From Sorghum bicolor (taxonomy: Eukaryota > Streptophyta > Magnoliopsida > Poales > Poaceae): a stretch of DNA of 64,000 nucleotides. Location of the stretch: assembly GCF_000003195.3 (NCBI RefSeq), contig NC_012875.2, positions 33,398,314 through 33,462,313 of the forward strand, read 5' to 3'. Position 1 is the stretch's first letter, and each line of letters opens with the position of its first letter. Position numbers and translations under genes: made by a program. A model generated the notes under the pieces. That model did no database searches, had not been told where the DNA came from, and saw only the letters and a list, made by a program, of their open reading frames with translations. Shown here in pieces: positions 46,101-55,834 of this stretch.

Positions 46101-46852
46101 ACGTCTTTCTTGTGCAAATTGTTAAACTTCATGTGTCACTCTCTTCGTCTCTGATGTGAGTTTATCTCAGGACTTCCCAAATCGATATTGAAAGTTTTTC
46201 TGCAGGGGTTAGTCCGACAAAAATATACTAATGTCTACACAAGCAGTTTTTAGTTCAATAACCGAACTAGACTCCATGTCTAATCAGATTAAGGAAGGCT
46301 GTTTAACCTAGGCACCATGCTTAATTTAAAAGCCAATAGAAGTATGTGCAGTACTTCCAAACTAACACTTACTAGTAAATAGACAAAGGTAACATGACAG
46401 CATTTATAGAGATCTACTCAAGTGGAGATGAAGTAGTGTGATTAGTATTTAACAAATTGAGCATGTCTTAAAGGTAGGGACAACCAACATAGCAACATGG
46501 CAAAGGATATTTTTATGTAAAGTACTCCCCCAAGCTTGAATTTTGTAGAATTCAAGTTTGGATGAATTTAATTCAATGTTGTATGATGATTGGTTGGACA
46601 TACCTTGTGCTTGTCATTCATCCGATCTTCTTGCTCCAATCCTGTAAAGGTTAGTGACAAGAATACCCGAAGGAATATTTTTACAATTATCCTTATATGC
46701 TCAATATACAAGGTAATGTTGCAAATAATTAAAAACTCATGTTACGATCTGATCAGTGCTTCTTTTAGGACACTAAGCTTGTCCTTGGGAAACCATCAAT
46801 TTATGTCGGCGAAGTGGTTTCCCTTCCAACGCTGACCTAAATCAAGATTAAC
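43159..46852 (-). other. 3.7-kb non-coding region of element E
   Basis: No supported gene. It contains the palindromes GAACACTTGTCC (43871-43882) and GGGCACTTGCCC (43925-43936), the shared block CTAAGGGTCTACACAGCTTG (about 44247), TGTGGTAGGAATTT, the G5/C5 hairpin with internal polypurine tract (44801-44821), a perfect hairpin TGTTGGTG/CACCAACA (45591-45611), a third polypurine tract (46526-46536) and an overlapping perfect hairpin CTTGAATT/AATTCAAG (46535-46556). The stretch 45330-46500 has no counterpart in G that I can see. Confidence 0.7.
44801..44821 (-). promoter_or_regulatory. Internal polypurine tract with G5/C5 hairpin (element E)
   Basis: GGGGGTGCTCTCCCCCAAGCT: five-pair G/C stem, six-base loop. 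In element sense this reads AGCTTGGGGGAGAGCACCCCC. Confidence 0.65.
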
Positions 46853-48418
46853 TCAACGAGATCTGCAATATTTATTATAGACATATGCATCGACAACCGC
46901 CCTTTTAAAGTTTTTATAAATAGAAAGGAAGAGGGGGTTGGAGATCTCAAATGTGGTGATGTTGGAGAGACCAATAGATTGGGAAGATGTTGCATATGAG
47001 CATGGAGTAAACAAAGTGGCTATGAAATAAATTCCATGCTCATTAATGTTATCTTCGTCTCCAATCTGAATGTTCAGAGTTCCTCTTGGATTGGTCTCAC
47101 TTATGTCCTCTTCTATAGTTGGATGAATCTCATCTTCAAAGGGAGTCAAGAACTCACCATTTGAAACTGAACCAAAGTCAGAATCCATTAAAGCTTCTTC
47201 CTTATCCATCCATTCTACGCATTCTAGCCATTTAGAACTTGTGATCAGGAAAGGGGAGCTGATAGAATCTTCTATATAGCTTAGCTCTCCTTCTATGGCA
47301 TTACTTGACATGCCATCCTTATGGTCTTCATGACTCCTATGGTTTGGTCGTCTTGGTGAATTGCTAGGATCATCATGAGACTGAAAAGAAGAGGGATAAG
47401 AGGGATCTCTAAGGTCAAGGATGGATTTAGAACTTGAGAACATGGAAGGGGAGTAGATAGAATTTTCTATATGGCTTAGCTCTCCTCCACTTGATATGTC
47501 ATCCTCGACTTCTTCATAACAGGAACCAGGACATTCTCTAAGAGAACCATTATTGCGAGGATTTGAATTATCCCTGCTTGAAGGTCTCTTATGGAACCAG
47601 AAGTCTAAACCATCAGTATCTGAAAGATTTAAGGTCAGAATTCCTTCCTCCCTTGGAGAATTTTGGGGTACTGATGGTTTAGGATCGATAGCTAAAGTTT
47701 GGAATTGAAGTGGTTGTGATCTGGCTATCGAAACTTCTTCTTCTTGTCTAGGAACTGGTTCTTTCTCTTTCTTAGGGATATAAAAGCTAAGAGACTTTCC
47801 GCTTAATAAATCAATCAAATTCCAAGCTTCACTAGCAGGTAGGTGATAGAAGGATCCTCTAGAGGCTGTATGAAGGGTTTGCTTATTTTCTCTACTAAGG
47901 CCCTCAAAAAAGTGAATTAGAAGAACATCTTTTGGAATAGAAAGCTTTGGGCCAGTGAGAGTAAGGTTAATAAAGCGGTCCCATGATTTCCTAAGAGATT
48001 CTTCTTCCAGTTGTCTAAAAGAAATAATCTCACGCCGAAGTTCCGCCACTTTGGAGATTGGAAAATATTTTAAAAGAAAACTATTATGTAACTCCTTCCA
48101 ATCTCCATGAACACTCCCTATTTTGAGTTTGTACCAAAGTCTAGCTTTTCCCGTTAAAGAGAACGGAAAGAGCTTCCATTTAAGGGTCTCATCGGACATT
48201 CCTTCTATGCGAAGGAGGTCACAGACTTGATAAAACTCTCTTAGGTGTGTGTATGGGTTTTCCTCACCTTCTCCTGAGAAAGGTTGTTTTTGAACAAATT
48301 CTATGTATTCGGGGTCTATCTCAAAACTAGATGTCATGATAGGCTTTGAAGATTTTGGTGGTTCGAGATGTGTGCCCGTAGGTCTATGAAATTCATAGAT
48401 AGACATGTTTGAATTCAT
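46853..48418 (-). CDS. Gag of element E, intact 521-residue ORF
   Basis: The uninterrupted ORF begins MNSNMSIYEFHRPTGTHLEP. The gag core (residues 35-215) includes FVQKQPFSGEGEENPYTHLR, KWKLFPFSLTGKARLWY, FLLKYFPISKVAELRREI and PKDVLLIHFFEGL. It is clearly related to, but distant from, gag of B, D and G. The C-terminal half is acidic, Ser-rich and low-complexity, with two copies of a GELSYIEDSI/GELSHIENSI motif, and I see no CCHC knuckle. It follows the primer binding site by about 130 bp and is the only protein this complete element encodes. An intact gag in an element lacking pol suggests recent activity with enzymes supplied in trans. Confidence 0.88.
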   Translation of the reverse strand: MNSNMSIYEFHRPTGTHLEPPKSSKPIMTSSFEIDPEYIEFVQKQPFSGEGEENPYTHLREFYQVCDLLRIEGMSDETLKWKLFPFSLTGKARLWYKLKIGSVHGDWKELHNSFLLKYFPISKVAELRREIISFRQLEEESLRKSWDRFINLTLTGPKLSIPKDVLLIHFFEGLSRENKQTLHTASRGSFYHLPASEAWNLIDLLSGKSLSFYIPKKEKEPVPRQEEEVSIARSQPLQFQTLAIDPKPSVPQNSPREEGILTLNLSDTDGLDFWFHKRPSSRDNSNPRNNGSLRECPGSCYEEVEDDISSGGELSHIENSIYSPSMFSSSKSILDLRDPSYPSSFQSHDDPSNSPRRPNHRSHEDHKDGMSSNAIEGELSYIEDSISSPFLITSSKWLECVEWMDKEEALMDSDFGSVSNGEFLTPFEDEIHPTIEEDISETNPRGTLNIQIGDEDNINEHGIYFIATLFTPCSYATSSQSIGLSNITTFEISNPLFLSIYKNFKRAVVDAYVYNKYCRSR

Positions 48419-48547
48419 GATAGACCAGAAATCAAGGATTAGATAAGAAGAAAGATTAGCAGAGATGAGGCAAAGGATAAAAGGAAAATATTTTTTTATT
48501 TTTTAGAAAATGATTAAGCTAGTTCGTAGTCAACTCAGCAACCGTTT

Positions 48548-48564
48548 CCCCGGCAACGACGCCA
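48548..48564 (-). other. Primer binding site of element E
   Basis: The minus strand reads TGGCGTCGTTGCCGGGG, eight bases from the LTR border: a tRNA-Asp-type site with one mismatch to the complement in B. Confidence 0.78.
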
Positions 48565-48572
48565 AAAATGCT

Positions 48573-49911
48573 TGTTGACACTTGCTAACACCACTTGAAT
48601 ACTAGGTTGTTATCCCCAGCATGGCACTAGAGTGTACTATGGTATTTATATGCACACAGATAATCCGCAAGCGCACGGATACCGTTGAAGCTTTTACCCG
48701 GTTAGAGGTTTTATCATATCCACAGGGAAACGGGAGAACTGTTCTACGCTCTAACTTAACCAAGATAAGTAAATAGGTGTAAATAGGAAAGATGGTAGAA
48801 TCGAATAAGAACAATATTAAAGGTAAGATAACAGTGAGTGATAATATGGGAATAGAGAATAGAGCAATCTAGTATATGGGCGATGGTAGCAGAATAGAGA
48901 GAATAACTATGGTTTCTCTACTTCAAAGGGGTATGTCTATGTCTGGGACGAACCACATGATAAGAGTACACCACAAAGGATGCTTATCCTTAGGCCGATA
49001 AACCCTACCAGTCCTGCTAACGAGAGGTGGACTACAGAGGACCAACGTAACTGTCACCTACGCGGCCTACCACACGATCCAGCTAGACAGGGGATATCCA
49101 CAAGTAATCTAGGTCTAAGCACCTCGCTTACACCTATACTACAACTCTCACCTATAGCGTCCTATAGATTAAAGTACTCAAAAGAGTTGTGAACCAGAAC
49201 ATACATGATTAGTAATTGCATAATGAATTAGAAGTAGATTACCAGAGTCATCCCATGAGCAAGCTTGATTAGAGCTTGATCATGACGAAGTACAACCGGA
49301 GGAAGAACCGACAGGCCAGCCTCTCCTCTAATCCTCCTTCGCTCTCCATCTTGCTACTATCTAGATCTACTCTAGTTTAGAGAAGAGAGGAGAGCTCTCA
49401 TCTCTAAACCCTAGCTTTTGCTCTGTCTATGAATAATGAATAATGATCAAGGGGTGCCTCCTCCAGGGGCCAGGGGGTCTGGTTATATAGTATTTTCAGA
49501 TGAATCTAGGCTGTCGGATCAAACCGACATTGATCGTGTGGTTTTCCTTGAAGTATTAGGTCGGTGGAGCATGATATGCGAAGTTGAAGCTGATTGGTTA
49601 CCGTAGCTGGGCGGGCACCCAAGGGACTTGGGTGGGCGCCCTGCCCCTGGGCCCGATCGGCCTCCCGTTCGTTCCCGTGGCTTCTGGAGTCTTCTAGATG
49701 GTAGAAAATTGCGCGGCACGTTAATATCTCTATGTAAACCCGACATGTGGGCCTTTCTTTCATATTTCCTGATAACCCCCTGCAGAAATAGACAAACACC
49801 AAAACTCATGGAATTCTATCAGATAAAACCCTAAGTCTAGATGTTGATTTCATTTGGATCCTTTTCTTTGTTTATTTGATAACTAAATTTAATACTTAAG
49901 GACCGTCAACA
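48573..49911 (-). repeat. 5' LTR of element E (right copy)
   Basis: Starts TGTTGAC and ends CCGTCAACA. Minus-strand TATATAA is at 49483-49489 and the U5 motif reverse at 48662-48678. The U3 ORF is broken here by CGA to TGA after DRIP. Confidence 0.94.
49483..49489 (-). promoter_or_regulatory. TATA box in 5' LTR of element E
   Basis: The reverse complement reads TATATAA. This is the copy that would drive the genomic RNA. Confidence 0.7.
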
Positions 49912-49916
49912 GTCGT

Positions 49917-50398
49917 CGAAAAGTAGATGCTGGAATATGAGTAAAAACTTGTGTTTGATTGATTGATAGATGTTCATTACATTGCTCTAGGGTCTACATT
50001 TATACCCTGTCCAAAGAGCTACAACCAGACACGACTAGGACTCGAATTCCAAATTAAACAGAACTAGTATACAAAATGAATCCTAATAACTAAGGAAAAC
50101 ATTAAACCATCCCCCGTAACCGATCAGGACACTGCCATGAATCAATCGACAACCTCCGCGCTTTTCTTCAGACTCATCGGCAGACTACCTGTTACAGCCA
50201 TCGGCAAATACCGGCGCTGGTCATCAGCATAAATACGTCACCACTTCTAGACTTGGTCATATTTGGTTTTTTCCCATCGGCAACCACCTTTATCGGCAAC
50301 TCCCCTGTGGACTAGTCACCATTGCTCCATCTACCGATCTACATCCCATTAACTCCAGGTGCGTACCAAAATATACATGTCCAAAAACGGTGTCAACA
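49917..50398 (-). repeat. 3' LTR of element F, second part
   Basis: Continues from 41780 and ends CGGTGTCAACA at 50398. The two parts together give an LTR of about 723 bp. The ATCGGCA motif occurs repeatedly (about 50177, 50203, 50276 and 50293). Confidence 0.75.
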
Positions 50399-50926
50399 CA
50401 TTCCCGCCAATTTCGGAGTATAAAATCATTAATGCTCCAAAATTCTCTGCAGTAATGACGCCTTTCCACAATTACTTCTCCCAATTTGGTAATCAGCCGC
50501 CAAATCTAAACAACCTTGGCCCGATTCTCCTGCAGATTCCTCGGATTCCTCAACCTCTCGAACCGAACCGCTTCACTCACGCGCTCATCGGCAATATTAT
50601 CGTTAGAGAAAACTGCCGATGGGCCGACCAGGCGATCTTGCACAGTAAAATTTCTTCAAAATCATGACTGCTTGCTGTCAAATCACCTGCGCAATCAATG
50701 ATTACCGTGCGAATAGTTACCATATCCACCTGAACACCCTCGGATTTCACGAATGCAACAAAGAGATAAGTCAAATTTTCCCCTGCCTGTTTTGTTCTAT
50801 AAATACTTCCTTCTCCGGTACTCTTTCTCCATCTTGTCATTCTACAGCCCCGAATCCACCTTCCTGGCGGCGACATTGCCTGAGAACTCCAAGAACTCCA
50901 GCAAGGGCCTCCCCCACCAATCTTCC
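50399..50926. other. Polypurine tract of F and upstream region of its antisense gene
   Basis: The minus strand reads AATTGGCGGGAATG directly before the LTR, the likely polypurine tract. On the plus strand a TATA box, CTATAAATA, lies at 50797-50805, about 120 bp before the first ATG of the antisense gene. Confidence 0.6.
50797..50805 (+). promoter_or_regulatory. TATA box of the antisense gene in element F
   Basis: CTATAAATA in TGTTCTATAAATACTTCC, matching the plant TATA consensus and correctly placed for the mobile-domain gene. Confidence 0.65.
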
Positions 50927-53900
50927 ATGTCTTCGATCCTCTTCCTCGGGAAGAAATGGCCGTCAACTTCGTCGTTCCTGAAGTCAGTCTACCATCCCTC
51001 TCCTTTCTGCACTCTTGCTGTACTCCTGTTCATCTGCGATTCTTTTTACTGAGTACCCTCTTTTTTCTTTTTGTTCTTTCATCCTCAAAACCTTTAAGAT
51101 TTGGCCGATAAGATCGTAATTCCTACCGATCAACCTCACTTCTAATGTCTCGGCCCGTTAGGGAATCCAAATCCCACAGATCCGATAAATGCAGAGACAA
51201 GTAGAATCCCCTTCAGAGCCGAAAACTTCTCCTTAGATCTGTGGAAAGATGCTTTTCGTTCCTGGCCCAGTCCTACCAAGGGATGGAAAGACTGGTTCCT
51301 GAGAGTCAGCCATTCAAATGAAGTCCAATGGGGTGAGCGGAAACTAGACCAGTGTATCAGATTATCCCTTGCCAATATGGAGAGGAACGAGTCACTGCTG
51401 ATAGCTGCCTCGTACTTTTGGTTAGACACACTCAATGCTTTTGTATTCGGCCATGGCCCTGCTTCACCTACTCTTGCCGATGTACTCATGCTTACTAGCT
51501 TAGACATATCCACTGCCGATAATAGTCATTAGTTTGATACCAAACCCAGTTCTAAGGTAGAGACTCGTGCTATCGGTGGTTGGTCTGGGTACATTCAGAA
51601 GTATCAAAAAACAGGACCTGTCGGGGAAAGAGAGCAGGCTATTTTCTTGAACATCTGGCTAGAGAAGTTCGTATTCTGTGGCCGATCGGCAGGACCAACC
51701 TCTGTCTATCTATCGGCAGTAGAAAGATTGGCCAATGGTGGCTGATTTCCTCTTCGCCGATACTTGCTCGGCTCTGTTTATCACCTTCTCCATCAGGTAG
51801 CTAAGAAACTCCTGCTAGGCCAATCCATCGGCAACTTAGGGGGACCTTGGTGGTTTGTCAACATGTGGCTCAGTGTCCATATGCATAAACGCCTTGGATT
51901 TGACCTTTTTGCATAGCGTTTTCCAAGAGACATAGCCGAAGATCATGAGTTGGATGAAGAAGAATCGGCAACTCGCTCTCCTCTCAACTATGGTGAAGCT
52001 GCCATAGTTCTACCTGGTACCGGTGGCAATGAGGACCAGGTGAGCCGATTCTTTCAGACTCTCTATGAGGGTTTGGCCAAAGACCAGCGGGCATGGATGC
52101 CTTATGAAGATCTAGAAACCAGATTCCCGCTCACTTTCCACCCCTTTGACAATGCTCTCAACAAGGACCATGATCTGATGATGGCAATCATCACTCCGAG
52201 AGCCATACCAGTGAACTTCTTTGGTAGTGGGAAAGCCTCCAATCTGACCTATGAGTTCTACAACCCATCGGCACTAGCTCACCAACTAGCCTTTGAACAG
52301 CTGCCGATTGCACTCTGCTACGCCGATGTGGTGAAACCAAGGGATACCATAACCAGCGGTCTCGAGTGGATCAGAATAGCTCAACTTCCACCAAATGCCA
52401 ATACAGACGTCGATCTATCGGCTTGGATCCCTGCTCTCTTCATTACCCAGGCATACAAGTAGTGGTGGGAGGAGTGGAAAGAACACTTGTTCTGCAGATC
52501 GGCCCTCACATACCGCGGCATGATCGACCCCAAGTACAAAATTCCTGAGAACACTGTAAGTTTTCAACCGATGCTTCAATCTTCTTATATTACTTTTATT
52601 TTTATTGGTAACTTACTTCCTCTCTCTTTAATTAGGTCGATGATACACCACCGACAGTCAGCAGGAGCGGAAGGCTGATCGAACTCCTTCCATCGGGCCC
52701 GATCTCTCCGATCGGTAACAACGCGCCAAGCTTGGCAGCTTTAATGAACCGGGGCGTGCGTTTCAAGAAAATTACCACCAGACGAGCGAAGACATCCCCA
52801 TCGGTAGCTGCTACTACTTTGGCATAAGCTTTCAAGGTAAATTCTTCACTTCTTCAACTTATACTGATTCCATTCCAAACTTACATAATTCTTTCAGGAC
52901 ACATCGGCTCCTATGGGAACCTCATCGGTAATTTTTACTATTCCAACCAGAATTTCATCAACTCCCTGTCACGCTTGTACTTACGAAACTTTTGTTGTTG
53001 TATCATCAATCCGGCAAATCAGTAAAGACCAGAAGTACCAAGACAAGTGCCGATGCCCCCTAGGCCAGTCAAGCTAAGAGAAAGGGCCCCAAGAGTACTA
53101 AGTCACAGGCAAAGCGTCAGAAAACAGCAACACCTCCTCCCCCTCCTCTAGGGTCACCGATTCATGTGGAATCGTCCCCTTCTTCACTAGAGGCTCAGAC
53201 ACAACAAGTACCGTCCCCTCCTCAGCCACAAGAAGAACCTCAGCCAGAAGAGACATCAGCCGATGTACATGAACAGACCGCCGATCCAGTAGGTTCAATC
53301 ATAGCATCGGTAGTCTCCTCAATTCAGACAAACACTGCACCCCCTCAAGGTAAATTACTATCTATGAAATCATTGCCGATGGACCTATCTTTCTGTCTTA
53401 TATTTATCTTTATTAATTTTCAGCCGACATTGTCCCATCGGCAACTCCGACTAATCAACCTGTGGTACCATCGGCGTCAACTAGCCAGAGGCGAGAGATA
53501 GCTTTGAAACAAGTAAGCTATTTGATTATCATCCTTTATTTTTCTAACATTTCATCATCAAATAACCTATCTCCTTTTCTTTTCAAGGAACAAGATTCTC
53601 CCGACAGCCTGTTCTCCTTCGCCATCGAAATTTCCGATGATGAAGGTGAGGAAGCAAGCTCTTCTCAAGCAATCGGGATTTCATCGGCAGAAATCAGAGC
53701 AAAGCTGGAAGATTTGCTGGCCCTGCTTCATTAGGATACAGCCCAACTAGTTGATGACTCCGATCTAGCCAAGGCTCTGTTTAAAGCTCTTAGAGGCCAA
53801 ATCCCTGCCAATGCCGAGGAAATCCTCTTCAAGGCTGCACATTTGGAGAGTTGATAGCTCCAGTACCAAAAAGCCACTCAGTGTCTTGCCGATAGAGCCA

Positions 53901-54150
53901 CTCATGCCTAGCTTTCAGAGGAGGTAATGAAGGTAAAGCATCTTGCCGATGAAAAACACAAGAGCATTGGCATTCTGAAATCCTCAGGAGATACGTTGAA
54001 ACAAAAGATCCCTTATCTATCGGCAAAAAGGGAAGCCCTATTGGCAGAGCTTAAACAAGTAGAAGAGGCTCTATCCCAAGCTCAACAAGAAGAAAGTCAG
54101 CTGCCTGAAATGATCAAGACGCTCGAACAAGAGCGAAATACTCACGCCCA
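50927..54150 (+). pseudogene. Antisense plant-mobile-domain gene of element F, exons 1-7 (7 interrupted)
   Basis: Proposed exons are 50927-about 50985 (donor uncertain), 51162-52555, 52636-52836, 52898-52927, 53028-53349, 53424-53512 and 53588 to the G insertion. The introns have GT-AG ends, and phases agree from exon 2 to exon 7. Exon 2 encodes the aminotransferase-like plant mobile domain (PMD): FRAENFSLDLWKDAFRSW, NESLLIAASYFWLDTLNAFV, IGGWSGYIQKYQ and FLNIWLEKFVFC. Exon 5 is Lys-rich then Pro/Gln-rich, and exon 7 is acidic then coiled coil. In-frame stops at 51530, 51743, 51914, 52460, 52825, 53061, 53732 and later make it dead. PMD proteins are known both as host genes and as passengers in gypsy elements; the role here is unknown. 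It is antisense to pol and continues at 62487. Confidence 0.78.
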
Positions 54151-55795
54151 TGTTGGATATTCTTAACATCACTACCAAAAGTAGACAGTTTTCTACTTCT
54201 AGTAACGGTGCCAAAAATGCCAAACCTATCCCTCATACCACTTAAGCCAAGTTGTCATCCCCAGCATGACATGAGAGACGCAGTATTGAAATATGTAATT
54301 GCTCTTCTAAATAAATAATGAATGGGATCTGCAAGCGCACAGATTAATACTGATGTAGCATTTTAACCGGGATGTATTCCAGGTATCGTTATTTATATTT
54401 TTACCACTGGGAAGGGATTAGTAATCATCGATATTGATTATATAATAGAATATGAGATTGAGTATCTATCATTGCATGTATAATTGAGAACATTTATCTA
54501 ACTCTTTCATACAGGGGTAAGTGTCACATAAAAGACATATGAAGTAATGAATAGTGATAAAGATAATTAATCTGATCAGCATACTTAGCCACATAATAAA
54601 TATGATAAGCACCTCAATTAGATATTCTAGAAAGTCATTAGCATAGTATTAGAACGAACTACAAGAATATTTCCTAAGTTATTCTCAACTATATAGTCTA
54701 GCATTATCATAGTTAGTGCAAGCATACTTAGCAATCATTGTGAGACAAGACTACGCCCATGCATAGTGATATTAGCAAGGAATATGAGAAACATAGCAAT
54801 CACTCCCCTGTAATAATGTTGCTCTGCCAGCCCAATACACGAGAGGGGGACTATATAAGAATCAATGAAGCTGTCACTATCACGAACTACCCCACGATCT
54901 GGCATATTGGGTACAATCGCAGATAAATACGGTATAAGCACCACGCCTACACAATATCTATCATTTACCCATGGATCTGATAGATAAACGCTATTCGATC
55001 CTAAACATGTATATAGATCCAATCTAACTAAGCCAAGTACATAACTATGATAAACTAAGAACAATATAATCTTGAATATAAGCAAGTAGAGCAAAGTCAT
55101 AAGCAATATATTGAAGTAGAACAAAGTCATATTCATAATATTGAAGAACAAAGATGATTAGAAGAAAAATTAGAGAATTACCAAAAATCCTCTTGACAGA
55201 TTCGGAAACCAATCGAAAATTGACTCCTTCTAGTTCTAATCCTATGTAGCTATGCTAATCTAGATGTCTAATTGATATGGTGGCTCTAGGCTTGATCAGA
55301 GGCTTCTTCTCCCTTGAGGAATAATGAATTAGGGTTGAGAGGCTCTCTCCTCCAGGGGCCAGGGGGTCTGGTTTTATAGTCCCTACAAGTGAATATGGGC
55401 CGTTGGATCAAACCGACATTGATTGAACGGTTATCCTTGATCCTTTAGGTCGGTGGAGATCTTTCCCGAAAGAGAGTCCTGTTTGGACTCCAAGAGGGGG
55501 CGTCGCCCAGGTTAACTGGGCGGGCGCCCAGTGCCTGGCCCCGTTCGGCCTCCGCTTCCTTCCCGTGGCTTCTGGAGTCTTCTAGATGTAAGATAATTGC
55601 GTGGCATGTTGATATCTCTAAGTAATCCCGACGTGTGGGCCTTTCTTCCGTATTTCCTGATAACCCCCTGCAGAAATAGACAAAGACCAAAACTCATGGA
55701 ATTCTGTCAGATACAACCCTAAGTCTAGATGTTGATTTCATTTGGATCCTTTTCTTTGTTTATTTGTTAATTAAATTTGATATGGACCGTCAACA
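54151..55795 (-). repeat. 3' LTR of element G (left copy, 1645 bp)
   Basis: Starts TGTTGGATATTC and ends GGACCGTCAACA. The minus-strand TATAAAA is at 55372-55378. ATCTGCAAGCGCACAG (54327-54342) and GTAGCATTTT (54355-54364) are the reversed U5 motifs. The U3 ORF is broken by TGA. Confidence 0.92.
55372..55378 (-). promoter_or_regulatory. TATA box in left LTR of element G
   Basis: The reverse complement is TATAAAA. The right copy has the same at 62055-62061. Confidence 0.6.
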
Positions 55796-55834
55796 AACTC
55801 CTCCAAGCTTACCTCTTGCTCGTCCCTGAGCAAG
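55796..55834 (-). promoter_or_regulatory. 3' polypurine tract and pre-PPT hairpin of element G
   Basis: TCCTCCAAGCT (55799-55809) is the tract with one substitution. Stem CTTGCTC (55815-55821) with GAGCAAG (55828-55834). Confidence 0.8.

Larger units (their letters stand above)
41781..49911 (-). mobile_element. Element E: complete non-autonomous Athila-like element, gag only
   Basis: Two LTRs of 1339 bp each flank 5.45 kb, with the exact duplication GTCGT at 41776-41780 and 49912-49916. A by-eye comparison shows about 30 mismatches between LTRs (roughly 2 percent), mostly transitions, so it is fairly young. The only substantial ORF is gag; there is no protease, RT, integrase or ORF1. The LTR end matches element I. 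Confidence 0.94.
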
